Shown in pieces: positions 6,569 to 16,354 of a DNA stretch of 40,450 nt. Positions within the stretch are counted from its first letter, which is position 1. The number at the start of each line of letters is the position of its first letter. The notes under the pieces are model-generated. The model worked only from the letters and a program-made list of their open reading frames with translations. It did not search any database and was not told the origin of the DNA. The DNA is taken from positions 1 through 40,450 of the forward strand of contig NZ_JACHLJ010000006.1 in the NCBI RefSeq assembly GCF_014204545.1, written 5' to 3'. This stretch comes from Brevundimonas vesicularis (GTDB lineage: Bacteria; Pseudomonadota; Alphaproteobacteria; Caulobacterales; Caulobacteraceae). Both the position numbers and the translations under genes were made by a program.

Positions 6569-8320
6569 ATGCGTTCATTCCGTCGTCAGATCGCCGCTGT
6601 GCTGATCCCCGTCCTCATGGCGGGATGCCAGACCGCGACAGACCTCCACAGCGCGTCCTCGCCGGCGACAGCATCGCCGCAGGCCGTGTCAGCATCGACT
6701 GCCGCATCGCCCGCTCGGGGGCCGTTCGTCGCGGCGGCGAATCCGCTGGCGGTCGAGGCGGGGATGACCGTGTTGCGGCGCGGGGGATCAGCCGTGGACG
6801 CCGCGGTGGCGATCCAGGCGGTGCTGGGTCTGGTGGAGCCGCAGTCGTCGGGCCTGGGAGGCGGGGCCTTCCTGATGAGCTATGACGCCGAGACCGGGAC
6901 CGTCACGGCCTATGACGGGCGCGAGACGGCGCCGGCTTCGGCGACGCCCGAACTGTTCTACGAAGACGGCAAGCCCCTGCCCTTCGTCGACGCCGTGTTG
7001 TCCGGCCGCTCGACCGGAGCGCCGGGGGCGGTGGCCATGCTGGCGATGGCGCAGAAGGATCATGGCAAGCTGGCCTGGCGTGATCTGTTCGGGGACGCCG
7101 AGCGACTGGCGCGCGACGGGTTCACGGTCAGCCCGCGTCTGGCCGGCATGATCAATGGACGCAGTCCGCAAGCGCGGACGCGGTGGGCCAGCGCCTATTT
7201 CACCAAGCCGGACGGTACGCGGTATCAGGCGGGCGATACGCTGAAGAACCCCGCCTACGCCGACACGGTCGCGCGACTGGCGCAGCAGGGGCCGGGCGTC
7301 TTTTATGGCGGGGCGATCGGGCGTGACATCGCAGCGGCGGTTCGCGAAGGGCCGCGTCCCGGCGGTCTGACCGAGGCGGACATCGCCGGCTATCGGCCCT
7401 TGCGCCGCGACGCCCTTTGCCGGCCGTATCAGGCCTATGTGATCTGCGTGCCGCCGCCGCCATCCAGCGGGGTGGCGTTGCTGCAGTTCCTCGCCATGGC
7501 CGAGGAAACGCCCGATTTGGACAAGGGGGCCAGGAGCCCTGAGGCCTGGGTCGCGTTCGGGCGGTTGCAGCGGCTGATGTATGCCGATCGGGACCGCTAT
7601 ATCGGCGACAACGACTTCGTCGGCGTGCCGATCGCCGGTCTGCTGGATCCCGACTATGTCGCGTCTCGCGCGGCCCTAGCCCCGCAGGTGAACGGGCCGG
7701 TCGAGGCCGGCGCCCCGACGGGATCGCCGCCGCGCGGGGCCGACCAGACGGCCGAGCCGGGCGGCACCTCGCACATGGTCGTGGTGGACGCGTGGGGCAA
7801 TGCGGTCAGCATGACCACGACGGTCGAGAGCATCTTCGGCAATGGGCGGATGGTCGACGGCTTCTTCCTGAACAATCAGCTGACCGATTTCTCCTTCACG
7901 CCGCAGGAGGACGGACATCCGGCCGCCAATGCGGTGGCGGCGGGCAAGCGGCCGCGCTCGTCGATGACGCCAGTGCTGATCCTGGATCGTCAGGGACGGT
8001 TGGTCGGCGCCATCGGCTCGCCTGGCGGGTCCAGCATCCTGGCCTATGTCGCCAAGGCTCTGGTCGGGACGATGGACTGGGGCCTGTCGATGCAGCAGGC
8101 GATCGCCCTGCCCAACCTGGTGGTGCGGGGCGAGATAGTCGGGGCCGACACCGACCTGATCGCGCCGGATATCCGCGACGCCCTGGCGGCGGCGGGCATG
8201 GCCCTGAAGCCCAACGCCACCGAGACCTCGGGTCTGCACGGCGCGATGTGGCGGAACGGTCGCTGGGACGGCGGGGCTGATCCGCGTCGCGAGGGCGTGG
8301 CGGTCTCGGAGGTTCGCTAA
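6569..8320 (+). CDS. ggt: Gamma-glutamyltransferase, lipoprotein
   Basis: A 583-residue member of the N-terminal nucleophile hydrolase family that cleaves or transfers the gamma-glutamyl group of glutathione in the periplasm. The N-terminus is a lipoprotein signal ending LMAGC (Cys20), so it is probably membrane-anchored. FVAAANPLAVEAGMTVLRRG and SGLGGGAF are GGT signatures, and DGRETAP carries the substrate-binding Arg118. The autocleavage nucleophile is Thr400 in GGTSHMVVVD, which would split the protein into large and small subunits. SPGGSSIL near the C-terminus is the oxyanion region. Length is normal. The gene stands alone, and its stop lies next to the convergent outer-membrane gene. 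Confidence 0.92.
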   Translation: MRSFRRQIAAVLIPVLMAGCQTATDLHSASSPATASPQAVSASTAASPARGPFVAAANPLAVEAGMTVLRRGGSAVDAAVAIQAVLGLVEPQSSGLGGGAFLMSYDAETGTVTAYDGRETAPASATPELFYEDGKPLPFVDAVLSGRSTGAPGAVAMLAMAQKDHGKLAWRDLFGDAERLARDGFTVSPRLAGMINGRSPQARTRWASAYFTKPDGTRYQAGDTLKNPAYADTVARLAQQGPGVFYGGAIGRDIAAAVREGPRPGGLTEADIAGYRPLRRDALCRPYQAYVICVPPPPSSGVALLQFLAMAEETPDLDKGARSPEAWVAFGRLQRLMYADRDRYIGDNDFVGVPIAGLLDPDYVASRAALAPQVNGPVEAGAPTGSPPRGADQTAEPGGTSHMVVVDAWGNAVSMTTTVESIFGNGRMVDGFFLNNQLTDFSFTPQEDGHPAANAVAAGKRPRSSMTPVLILDRQGRLVGAIGSPGGSSILAYVAKALVGTMDWGLSMQQAIALPNLVVRGEIVGADTDLIAPDIRDALAAAGMALKPNATETSGLHGAMWRNGRWDGGADPRREGVAVSEVR

Positions 8321-8324
8321 AGGC

Positions 8325-9176
8325 TCAGCGGCCGGGACGGATCGACAGCTGGAAGGCCAGCAGGCCTTCGCTCACGTCGGTGTCCAGGCCGTTCATGCCG
8401 CGCAGACCCTTGCCGGCGTCGATTTCGCGATAGACGACGCCGAACGAGGTCTGCATGTCGCCCTTGCGATAGGCCACCCCAATCGAGGCGTCGCCCAGGA
8501 AGCTGCCCTTGTCCTGGGTGTAGCCGGAGCGAGCGTAGTCGCCGTCGCGCGTGCGGGCGAAATTGTAGCCGACCGCTCGGCCGGATCCGGCGGCATACAG
8601 ATACCAGCGCGGCCGCTCGCCGAACCGCTCGCGGCCGTTGGGGGCCAGACGGTCCAGTCCCTCGCCGATCTTCAGCGTGACGCCCGCCTCGGCCGAACGG
8701 CCTTCGCTGCCGACGCCCAGGCCCGCGTGGGGCGTCAGGCTGACTTCCAGGCCCGAGGCGGTATGGCCGCGCGCGCCGTGGAAACCGCGCACATAACGCA
8801 GGTCATAGGCGTCGGGGTCCAGCTCGGCCCGATCGACGGGCGTCACCGGCAGGGGCGAGCCATCGGCGCGGCGCAGACGGCCGGCCGTCTCCAGCGTCAC
8901 CCGGTCGGTGAAGTCGGTGCGATCGATCCAGACGTCGTTGCGCGTGCTGGCGGAAAGGCCGGATCGGTCGTCGGGACGGAAGGCGGTCGGGATTTCGATC
9001 TGGGCTCCGAACCTGGCGTCAGGTGCTACGCGGAAACTTGTCTGTTCGGTCAACCGCGCCTCGACATCGGGCGAGTTGTCGAAGGCGTTGGGGGCAAAGG
9101 TCTGTGCGCAGGCGGCGCTCGCGCCGGCCATCGCCAACACGCCCCCCAAGCCGACAATACAGGCCTTCAGTTGCAT
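8325..9176 (-). CDS. Outer-membrane beta-barrel protein, LpxR/DUF2219-like C-terminus
   Basis: The ATG at 9176 gives 283 residues starting with a good signal peptide (MQLKACIVGLGGVLAMAGAS, cleavage near ACAQ). An upstream start would place the signal internally. The mature protein alternates polar and hydrophobic residues as in a porin-like barrel. The segment YLYAAGSGRAVGYNFARTRD followed by SFLGDASIGVAYRKGDMQTS resembles the end of LpxR lipid A deacylases, and the last residue region LAFQLSIRPGR fits a barrel end. I could not find the N-terminal catalytic Asn-Asp of LpxR, so enzymatic activity is doubtful. Confidence 0.65.
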   Translation of the reverse strand: MQLKACIVGLGGVLAMAGASAACAQTFAPNAFDNSPDVEARLTEQTSFRVAPDARFGAQIEIPTAFRPDDRSGLSASTRNDVWIDRTDFTDRVTLETAGRLRRADGSPLPVTPVDRAELDPDAYDLRYVRGFHGARGHTASGLEVSLTPHAGLGVGSEGRSAEAGVTLKIGEGLDRLAPNGRERFGERPRWYLYAAGSGRAVGYNFARTRDGDYARSGYTQDKGSFLGDASIGVAYRKGDMQTSFGVVYREIDAGKGLRGMNGLDTDVSEGLLAFQLSIRPGR

Positions 9177-9295
9177 CCGGTCTCCCCACTGATCCGCTGG
9201 ACACACACTGCAACCCTCAGGCGCAAGAGTCCAACGGCTTTTGGTCATGGTTTCGTCGCTTTTGAACGAGGACGACCAGCAGCGGTTCCCGAACG

Positions 9296-9322
9296 AAAAA
9301 GGGCCCCGCTGTCGCGGAGCCC
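9296..9322 (-). terminator. Rho-independent terminator of nrdA
   Basis: On the minus strand GGGCTCCGC, a four-base loop and GCGGGGCCC form a 9-bp GC stem with one G-T pair, followed by TTTTT. It lies 26 bases after the nrdA stop codon. Confidence 0.85.
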
Positions 9323-9347
9323 TTCGGGTCGTTTGGTGCAGATGGCC

Positions 9348-11237
9348 TTATTGGCAGGCCAGGCACTCGTCGTAGTCGGTCTTGGGCAGGGAGAAGAGAT
9401 CCGGCTGATTGGGATCGATCACCTCTTCGGCCTTGTCCTCGGCGCCTGCGAAGGCGGCGCGCTGCACCGACTTGGAGCGTAGATAGTAGAGCGATTTCAC
9501 GCCGCGTTCCCAAGCGGACCAGTGCAGCATGTGCAGGTCCCATTTGTTCACGTCGCCGGGGATGAACAGGTTCAGCGACTGGGCCTGGCAGATTTCCGGC
9601 GCGCGGTCGGCGGCCAGTTCGATCACCCAGCGCTGGTCCAGTTCGAAGGCGGTCTTGAACACGCCCTTCTCGTCCTCGTTCAGGGCGTCGAGGTGCTGGA
9701 CCGAACCTTCGTTCTCCAGGATGGAGCTCCACACCGCCTCGGTGTTGATGCCCTTTTCGTCGAGCAGCCGCTCCAGATAGGGGTTCTTGACCGCGAACGA
9801 GCCCGACAGGGTCTTGTGGGTGTAGATATTGGCCGGGATCGGCTCGATGCCGGCCGAGGTGCCGCCGCAGATGATGCTGATCGAGGCGGTCGGGGCGATG
9901 GCCAGCTTGTGGCTGAACCGCTCCATCACGCCGCGTTCCTCGGCGTCCAGGCAGGGGCCCTTCTCCTCGGCCAGCAGGCGGCTGGCCTTGTCGGCCTCGC
10001 GACGCAGATGTTTGAACAGGCGCATGTTCCACGACTTGGCCATGGCGCTTTCGAAGGCGACGCCCTGCCCCTGCAGGAAGGAGTGGAAGCCCATCAGGCC
10101 CAGACCCACCGAACGCTCGCGCTTGGCCGAATAGACGGCGGCGGCCATGGCGGGCGGGGCGCGGCGGATGAAGTCCTCCAGCACATTGTCCAGGAACCGC
10201 ATCAGGTCCTCGACGAAGCGCGGCTCCTCGCGCCATTCCAGGAAGGTCTCGGCGTTCACCGATGACAGGCAGCAGACAGCGGTCCGGTCCACGCCCAGGT
10301 GGTCGCGGCCGGTGTGCAGCATGATCTCGGCGCACAGGTTCGACTGTTTGACCTTCAGGCCCAGGTCGCGCTGGTGCGGCGCCATCTGGCGGTTCACCGT
10401 GTCCGAGAAGATCAGATAGGGCTCGCCGGTCTGCATGCGGATGTCGAGCAGCTTGGTCCACAGCGAACGCGCGTCGACGGTCTTCATGACCGCGCCGTCC
10501 TTGGGCGACTTCAGATCGAAGGTTCCGCCGACCTTGACCGCCTCCATGAACTCATCGGTGACGTTGATCCCGTGGTGCAGGTTCAGGGACTTGCGATTGA
10601 AGTCGCCCGACGGTTTGCGGATTTCCAGGAACTCTTCGATTTCCGGGTGGTGGATGTCCAGATAGACGGCGGCCGAGCCGCGGCGCAGCGAACCCTGGCT
10701 GATCGCCAGCGTCAGGCTGTCCATCACGCGGATGAAGGGGATGATGCCCGACGTTTTGCCCGCGCCCTTCACCTTTTCGCCGATGGAGCGGACGCCGCCC
10801 CAATAGGTGCCGATGCCGCCGCCGTTGGAGGCCAGGGCCACGTTCTCGTTCCAGACGTTCTGGATGCCGTCCAGGCTGTCGCCCACCGCGTTCAGGAAGC
10901 AGGAGATGGGCAGGCCGCGATCCGCGCCGCCGTTCGACAGGACCGGGGTCGCCGGCATGAACCACAGGCGGCTCATATAGTCATACAGGCGCTGGGCGTG
11001 TTCGGCGTCGTCCGAGAAGGCGGTCGAGACCCGCGCGAACATGTCCTGATAGCTTTCGCCCGGCAGCAGATAGCGATCTTCCAGCGTCTTCTTGCCGAAG
11101 TCGGTCAGCAGATCGTCGCGCGAGCGGTCGACCTGGACCGATTTGACCACGGTCAGGTGGGGGCGCTCCGGCGTCGGCGTCGCCGCAACGCCTTGGAATT
11201 CCGTCGTCTTCAATGCCTCGCCGCCAGCCATGGTCAT
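9348..11237 (-). CDS. nrdA: Class I ribonucleoside-diphosphate reductase, alpha subunit
   Basis: The 629-residue catalytic subunit reduces ribonucleoside diphosphates to deoxyribonucleotides with the NrdB radical protein. Active-site residues are visible: Cys in LPISCF (about 113), the radical triad in SNLCAEIM (Asn300, Cys302, Glu304), the paired redox Cys in AVCCLSSVN, and a C-terminal CLACQ thioredoxin-reducible pair. It starts at ATG 11237 after AGGACG; an upstream TTG frame is ignored. It lacks the N-terminal ATP-cone of E. coli NrdA (761 residues), so the dATP overall-activity switch is absent here. nrdB lies 15 kb away. Two NrdR-like boxes precede the gene and a terminator follows it. 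Confidence 0.95.
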   Translation of the reverse strand: MTMAGGEALKTTEFQGVAATPTPERPHLTVVKSVQVDRSRDDLLTDFGKKTLEDRYLLPGESYQDMFARVSTAFSDDAEHAQRLYDYMSRLWFMPATPVLSNGGADRGLPISCFLNAVGDSLDGIQNVWNENVALASNGGGIGTYWGGVRSIGEKVKGAGKTSGIIPFIRVMDSLTLAISQGSLRRGSAAVYLDIHHPEIEEFLEIRKPSGDFNRKSLNLHHGINVTDEFMEAVKVGGTFDLKSPKDGAVMKTVDARSLWTKLLDIRMQTGEPYLIFSDTVNRQMAPHQRDLGLKVKQSNLCAEIMLHTGRDHLGVDRTAVCCLSSVNAETFLEWREEPRFVEDLMRFLDNVLEDFIRRAPPAMAAAVYSAKRERSVGLGLMGFHSFLQGQGVAFESAMAKSWNMRLFKHLRREADKASRLLAEEKGPCLDAEERGVMERFSHKLAIAPTASISIICGGTSAGIEPIPANIYTHKTLSGSFAVKNPYLERLLDEKGINTEAVWSSILENEGSVQHLDALNEDEKGVFKTAFELDQRWVIELAADRAPEICQAQSLNLFIPGDVNKWDLHMLHWSAWERGVKSLYYLRSKSVQRAAFAGAEDKAEEVIDPNQPDLFSLPKTDYDECLACQ

Positions 11238-11280
11238 CTGCGTCCTGAACAAAAAATCGTTTGAGCCGCCCGCGCCGCGA

Positions 11281-11327
11281 CCACATCATCTTGTGGCCTC
11301 TGCGCTCCCCGAGCCCACATATAGGGC
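11281..11327 (-). promoter_or_regulatory. Candidate paired NrdR boxes upstream of nrdA
   Basis: Two 16-bp sites, 11281-11296 (CCACATCATCTTGTGG) and 11312-11327 (AGCCCACATATAGGGC), have centres exactly 31 bp apart, the spacing known for tandem NrdR boxes (consensus acaCwAtATaTwGtgt). By eye the first matches about 11 of 16 positions and the second about 10. They lie 44-90 bases before the start codon, in the promoter zone. NrdR would repress nrdA when dATP is high. This is an inference from pattern and spacing. Confidence 0.55.
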
Positions 11328-11510
11328 GCATATGCCTAATGACCCGTCAACGGGTTGACGCCGACCATTGTGGGCGAATCGGTCGGACAAGTCCCAGCCG
11401 CCTGGGGAAAAGCCAGCACGCAAGCCAGCACGTCCGTTTTACGCGCCCACGACTGCATGATCACGAACGCGTGATCGGAACGACTGCTCAGCTTGGCCGT
11501 TGGCTCGCCC

Positions 11511-12287
11511 ATGACGCTTTCTGACGTACGCGCCTTTTTGATACGCGCCCTGACGGTCGCCCGCACGGAGATCGCCGCGCTTCTGGCCCTGCTGGTCGTC
11601 GCCGGCGGTGTTCTGACCTTCGCCGGTCTCGCCGATGAGATGACCGAGGGCGAGGACCAGGCCTTCGATCTTCATGTCCTGGCGCTGATGCGGCCCTATG
11701 CCGACGATCCTGGCCGACCGTGGGGGCCGTGGTGGCTGAAGGAGGCGGCGGCGGACATCACCTCGCTGGGCGGCATCTCGGTGCTGGGTCTGTTCGCCCT
11801 GATCGTGATCGTTTTCCTGCTGAGCCAACGGAAATGGCTGTCGTCCCTGCTGCTGGTCATCGGCTTGGCCGGCGGCGTCGCGCTCTCGGAAGGTCTGAAG
11901 GCCGTGTTCGAGCGCGCCCGGCCCCCTGCGGCCATGCAGGCGGTGGAGACGATCAATGCCAGCTTCCCCTCCGGCCACGCCCTCTTGTCCACCGTCTTCT
12001 ATCTCAGCGTCGCCGTCATGCTGACCCGCGCCTTCCCGCGCGAGCGGTTCAAGGTCTTCGTCCTGGGCGTCGGCATTCTGCTGGCTCTGCTGGTCGGGCT
12101 GACGCGCATCTATCTGGGCGCCCACTGGGCGACCGACGTCTTCGCCGGCTGGGCGGTCGGCGCGGCCTGGGCCATGGCCCTGTGGCTGGTCGCCTATGGG
12201 GTGGCGCGCTGGCAGAAGCGTCATCGCGCGGCGCTGCAGGACGAAGCCTCCCCGATCGAAGCCGCGCCCGACCCGACCAAAGTCTAA
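11511..12287 (+). CDS. PAP2-family membrane phosphatase
   Basis: A 258-residue integral membrane protein with about six hydrophobic segments. The three PAP2 phosphatase motifs are present: KAVFERARPP, FPSGHALLS with the catalytic His, and RIYLGAHWATDVFAG with the nucleophilic His. It probably removes phosphate from a lipid such as phosphatidic acid or undecaprenyl pyrophosphate; the substrate cannot be read from sequence. ATG 11511 (MTLSDVRAF) is chosen over a TTG at 11493. It is divergent from nrdA, and the CoA-transferase gene follows after 37 bases, perhaps co-transcribed. Confidence 0.88.
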   Translation: MTLSDVRAFLIRALTVARTEIAALLALLVVAGGVLTFAGLADEMTEGEDQAFDLHVLALMRPYADDPGRPWGPWWLKEAAADITSLGGISVLGLFALIVIVFLLSQRKWLSSLLLVIGLAGGVALSEGLKAVFERARPPAAMQAVETINASFPSGHALLSTVFYLSVAVMLTRAFPRERFKVFVLGVGILLALLVGLTRIYLGAHWATDVFAGWAVGAAWAMALWLVAYGVARWQKRHRAALQDEASPIEAAPDPTKV

Positions 12288-12324
12288 GCCCGCGATCCGC
12301 CTCGCGGCAGGCTAGTCTGGCGAC

Positions 12325-13662
12325 ATGACGCAAACGCACGCCATGAACCACGCCGCCCTCTACGCCGAACGCCTGAAGAACCCCGATCAGGCCGCCGCCC
12401 TGATCGTCTCGGGCGCCAAGGTCGCCATGGGCCTTGGCGTGTCCCAGCCGCCCGCCCTGTTAAAGGCCCTGGCGGACCGGGCCGAGCGCGGCGAGGTCGA
12501 GGATGTGAACCTCTATTACCTGCTCTCCACCGCCATCGCGGGGGACACGGTGCTGCGCTATGAGCTGATGGACCGGATCCGCCCTTGGAGTCTGTTCCAC
12601 AGCGCCATCGAACGCCGACTGGAACAGCGCGCGCACGAGGAGGGCCGACCCAACCCCGTGCAGTTCATCCCCACGGGCTTTCAGCAGTCGCCCCGCCTGT
12701 TGTGCGACGAGGTCAAGGTGGATGCGCTGATCTGCACCGTATCGCCGATGGATGCGGACGGCTTCTTCTCCTTCGGCACCAACACCGACTACGCCAAGCC
12801 GGTGTCGCAGACGGCGAAGACCATGATCGTCGAGGTTAATCCGCACATGCCGCGCGTGTTCGGCGACTGCACCGTCCATGTGTCCCAGGTCGCCGGCATC
12901 GTCGAACATGCCGCGCCCCTGCTGGTCGTGCCGCGCGCCGAGCCTCAGCCGGCGGACCTGGCCATCGGGCGGATCATCGCCGGCCTGGTCGAGGACGGGG
13001 CGACGCTGCAGATGGGGATCGGCGCCCTGCCCAACGCCGTCTGCGACGCCCTGATGGACCACCGCGATCTGGGCGTTCACACCGAGATGCTGACGCCCGG
13101 CCTGGTCGAGCTGATGCAGGCCGGCGTGGCGAGCCATGCCCGCAAGACCCTGCATCCGGGCGTGGGCGTCTTCGCCTTCTCGATGGGCGACCTCAACACC
13201 TACGAATTTCTGGACGGCAATCGCGGCATGGAGGCCCATCCGGTCTCCTATGTGAACGATCCCGCCGTGATCGCGCGCAATGCGAAGATGATCTCGGTCA
13301 ACGCCACGCTTCAGGTCGATCTGACAGGCGCCTGCTGCTCGGAGTTCCTGAACGGGCGTCAGTTCACGGCCGCCGGGGGCCAACTGGATTTCGTGCGCGG
13401 CGCCTATGGATCGGAGGGCGGCAAGTCTATCATCGCCTGTCATTCCACGGCGGCGAAGGGGACGGCCTCTCGCATCGTCGCCCGTCTGGACGGGCCGGTC
13501 ACCACGCCACGCAACGACACCCACATCGTCGCCACAGAACACGGCTGGGCCAATCTGAAGGGCAAATCGTCCAGCGAGCGCGCCCGCGCCCTGATCGCCT
13601 TGGCCGCGCCGGAGTTTCGCGACGGCCTGACTGCGGCGGCGCGCGAGCAGGGCCTGATCTGA
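12325..13662 (+). CDS. Acetyl-CoA hydrolase/CoA-transferase family protein
   Basis: A 445-residue family I CoA-transferase related to 4-hydroxybutyrate or acetate CoA-transferases and acetyl-CoA hydrolases. The N-terminal half has VSPMDADGFFSFGTNTDYAK, and the C-terminal half has MGIGALPNAV and DLGVHTEML, where the Glu is the expected covalent CoA carrier. NATLQVDLTGACCSEFLNGR and ATEHGWANLKGKS are typical later motifs. Length is normal. It moves CoA between short-chain acids or hydrolyses acyl-CoA; the acid is not determined by sequence. The preceding PAP2 gene is not functionally related as far as I can tell. Confidence 0.85.
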   Translation: MTQTHAMNHAALYAERLKNPDQAAALIVSGAKVAMGLGVSQPPALLKALADRAERGEVEDVNLYYLLSTAIAGDTVLRYELMDRIRPWSLFHSAIERRLEQRAHEEGRPNPVQFIPTGFQQSPRLLCDEVKVDALICTVSPMDADGFFSFGTNTDYAKPVSQTAKTMIVEVNPHMPRVFGDCTVHVSQVAGIVEHAAPLLVVPRAEPQPADLAIGRIIAGLVEDGATLQMGIGALPNAVCDALMDHRDLGVHTEMLTPGLVELMQAGVASHARKTLHPGVGVFAFSMGDLNTYEFLDGNRGMEAHPVSYVNDPAVIARNAKMISVNATLQVDLTGACCSEFLNGRQFTAAGGQLDFVRGAYGSEGGKSIIACHSTAAKGTASRIVARLDGPVTTPRNDTHIVATEHGWANLKGKSSSERARALIALAAPEFRDGLTAAAREQGLI

Positions 13663-13721
13663 CGCCCCGACAACTTGAACTACGGCTTGATCTTGGGCCG
13701 TCCGTCGGGACTTCTGGCGTC

Positions 13722-15023
13722 ATGAAGACCGTCCGCCTTCTGGCCCTGCTCGCCCTCCTCGTCGCCGCCCCTGTTAGCGCCAGGGCGGCCCAAGGCGCCT
13801 ATGCGACCGACGGCGACTGCGGCGGCCGTCCTATGACCACCGTGCGCACGGCGCCCAGCTATTGCCTGGGCCTGGTCTGGCAGGGCGCGGGGGCCGAGGG
13901 ACCGCGAATGCCGCGCGGCCTGCTGGCGCTACCCAACGGCGACTGGTTGGTGACGGATCTCGGCAACTGGTATCCGGGCAATGGCGCGATCTGGCGGCTG
14001 TCGTTCGGCGCCGACGGTGCGCCGCGCTGGCGACGGCTGGCCCAGGGACTGAACATGCCGCACACGGCGGCGCGCGGGCCGGACGGGCGCATCTATGTGT
14101 CCGAGATGAACCGCATCCTGATGCTGGACCCCGACGCGGCCGATCCAGCGGCGACGGTGCGCACCGTGATCGGCGACCTGCCCGACAACCGACTGCACGC
14201 GAACCGCCACCCCCTGTCCAGCTTCGTCTTCGACGCCAACGGCGGCCTGCTGGTCAATGTCGGCGCGCCCAGCGACCGCTGTGTGGATGCGCGGGGCAGA
14301 GCGCGCGCCAATGCGGCGGGGGCCTGCATCGACAGCGCGGCGACAGCCCAGGTGCGGCGTCACGCCTATCTGGGAAACGGCCGCTGGGCCGAGGCTGGCA
14401 CCGTCTTCGCCTCGGGCCTGCGCAACTCCATCGCCCTCGTGCGGCACCCGTCGGGCACGATCCTGCAAGGCGAGAACTCCGTCGACCTGACCACGCCCGA
14501 CCATCCCTATGACGAGATCAATGTCCTGCGTCAGGGCGCCCATTACGGCTGGCCCTATTGCGTCGATCTGGCGACGCCCCTGCCGGGCTGGGGCGCGGCC
14601 CAGGCGCGATGCAGCCAGCGCAACCGCCCGGTCGCCCTGCTGCCGCCCCACGCCGCGCCGCTGGACCTGATCTATTACGACGGGGCGATGTTCCCCGAAC
14701 TGCGCGGCCGGCTGCTGATGAGCTGGCACGGCTATCGTCGCGCGGGCGGCCGGATCGTGGCGGCCGAGACGGATGGCGAGGGCCGCCCCCTGACCGATAT
14801 CGGCGGTCGCTACGCCGTCTATCCGCGCGGCGGCCTGTCCTATCCCGCCGGCGCGCCCAGCCTACGCGGCAAGGTGCTGACGCCGGGCTGGGACACGGTC
14901 GCCGGCCGCCAGCCGCGCGGCGCGCCGGTCGTGCTGGCCGTCGCCGCCGACGGATCGATCTGGGTCACGGACGACCGAAACCGGGCGATCCTCAGGATCG
15001 CCCGGTCGGACAAGACGCCCTAG
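13722..15023 (+). CDS. Secreted PQQ-dependent sugar dehydrogenase-like beta-propeller
   Basis: A 433-residue protein with a cleavable signal peptide ([20 protein letters not shown]). The body is a six-bladed propeller of the glucose/sorbosone dehydrogenase type, with repeated blade motifs: [57 protein letters not shown] and [20 protein letters not shown]. Such proteins oxidise sugars with PQQ in the periplasm; no PQQ synthesis genes are in the window, and some family members lack known activity. Six cysteines could form disulphides. Its TAG stop shares the bases CTAG (15020-15023) with the stop of the convergent argG. Confidence 0.82.
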   Translation: MKTVRLLALLALLVAAPVSARAAQGAYATDGDCGGRPMTTVRTAPSYCLGLVWQGAGAEGPRMPRGLLALPNGDWLVTDLGNWYPGNGAIWRLSFGADGAPRWRRLAQGLNMPHTAARGPDGRIYVSEMNRILMLDPDAADPAATVRTVIGDLPDNRLHANRHPLSSFVFDANGGLLVNVGAPSDRCVDARGRARANAAGACIDSAATAQVRRHAYLGNGRWAEAGTVFASGLRNSIALVRHPSGTILQGENSVDLTTPDHPYDEINVLRQGAHYGWPYCVDLATPLPGWGAAQARCSQRNRPVALLPPHAAPLDLIYYDGAMFPELRGRLLMSWHGYRRAGGRIVAAETDGEGRPLTDIGGRYAVYPRGGLSYPAGAPSLRGKVLTPGWDTVAGRQPRGAPVVLAVAADGSIWVTDDRNRAILRIARSDKTP

Positions 15024-16258
15024 CTCTTGCGTGCGTCGCGCTTGGCCAGGACGCGCAGGCGAAGGCCGTTCAGCTTGATGAAGCCGGCCGCGTCCTTGTG
15101 GTCATAGGCCTGGACACCTTCTTCGAAGGTCACCAGGTCCTGATCGTACAGGCTGTTGGGGCTTTCACGGCCGATGACCGAGACATTGCCCTTGTACAGC
15201 TTGACCTTGACCGTGCCGGAGACGTTTTCCTGGCTCTTGTCGATGGCCGCCTGCAGCATCTCGCGCTCGGGCGAGAACCAGAAGCCGTTGTAGATCAGCT
15301 CGGCGTATTTCGGCATCAGCTGGTCCTTCAGGTGCATGGAGCCGCCGTCCAGGGTGATGCTTTCGATGCCGCGGTGAGCCGCGATCAGGATGGTCCCGCC
15401 GGGGGTCTCATAGACGCCGCGCGACTTCATGCCGACGAAACGGTTCTCGACCAGGTCCAGACGGCCGATGCCGTTGTCGTGGCCGTACTGGTTCAGGGCG
15501 GTCAGGATCGTGGCGGGCGACATGGCCTCGCCGTTGATCGAGACGGCGTCGCCCTTTTCGAAACCGATCTCGATGACGGTCGCCACGTCGGGCGCGTCCT
15601 CGGGCGAGATGGTGCGCTGGTGGACGAACTCGGGGGCCTCGACCGCCGGGTCTTCCAGCACCTTGCCCTCGGACGAGGAGTGCAGAAGGTTGGCGTCGAC
15701 GCTGAAGGGCGCCTCGCCGCGCTTGTCCTTGGCGATGGGGATCTGGTTCTTCTCGGCGAAGTCCAGCAGGGCCTCGCGGCTGCGGAACTCCCATTCGCGC
15801 CACGGCGCAATGACGCGGATGTCGGGCTCGAGCGCATAGTAGCCCAGCTCGAACCGGACCTGGTCATTGCCCTTGCCGGTGGCGCCGTGACAGACGGCGT
15901 CGGCGCCGACCTGACGCGCGATCTCGATCTGGCGCTTGGAGATCAGCGGCCGGGCGATGGAGGTGCCCAGCAAATAGTCGCCTTCATACTGGGCGTTGGC
16001 GCGGAACATGGGGAAGACGAAGTCGCGCACGAACTCTTCGCGCAGGTCGTCGATGAAGATGTTCTCGGGCTTGATGCCCAGCTTCAGGGCCTTCTCGCGC
16101 GCCGGGCCAAGCTCCTCGCCCTGGCCCAGGTCGGCGGTGAAGGTTACGACCTCGGCGTTATATTCGGTCTGGAGCCACTTCAGGATGATCGAGGTGTCCA
16201 GCCCGCCCGAATAGGCGAGGACGACTTTCTTGACGGGCTTGTCGGCGGGGGCGGACAT
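15020..16258 (-). CDS. argG: Argininosuccinate synthase
   Basis: A 412-residue, full-length cytoplasmic enzyme joining citrulline and aspartate with ATP in arginine synthesis. The N-terminal PP-loop reads [31 protein letters not shown] and [20 protein letters not shown] are family signatures of the synthase and tetramer domains. It starts at ATG 16258 ([11 protein letters not shown]). It stands alone, convergent with the sugar dehydrogenase and divergent from the M16 peptidase, whose shared upstream region has an 8-bp inverted repeat. Confidence 0.96.
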   Translation of the reverse strand: MSAPADKPVKKVVLAYSGGLDTSIILKWLQTEYNAEVVTFTADLGQGEELGPAREKALKLGIKPENIFIDDLREEFVRDFVFPMFRANAQYEGDYLLGTSIARPLISKRQIEIARQVGADAVCHGATGKGNDQVRFELGYYALEPDIRVIAPWREWEFRSREALLDFAEKNQIPIAKDKRGEAPFSVDANLLHSSSEGKVLEDPAVEAPEFVHQRTISPEDAPDVATVIEIGFEKGDAVSINGEAMSPATILTALNQYGHDNGIGRLDLVENRFVGMKSRGVYETPGGTILIAAHRGIESITLDGGSMHLKDQLMPKYAELIYNGFWFSPEREMLQAAIDKSQENVSGTVKVKLYKGNVSVIGRESPNSLYDQDLVTFEEGVQAYDHKDAAGFIKLNGLRLRVLAKRDARKS

Positions 16259-16354
16259 GGCGGCTCTTTCAGCAAGGGGCGGTCAGTCGGGGAGTTGACG
16301 CGCGCATAAGACCGGGGGTCCGGCGATGCAACCTTTTCCGGGTCGCGCGGGGGA

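Noticed and set aside
12460..13542. A 360-residue minus-strand frame opposite the CoA-transferase
   Set aside because: Antisense shadow; the CoA-transferase has all its family motifs.
14558..16309. A 583-residue plus-strand frame spanning the sugar dehydrogenase end and argG antisense
   Set aside because: It crosses two real genes in wrong frames and has no domain.
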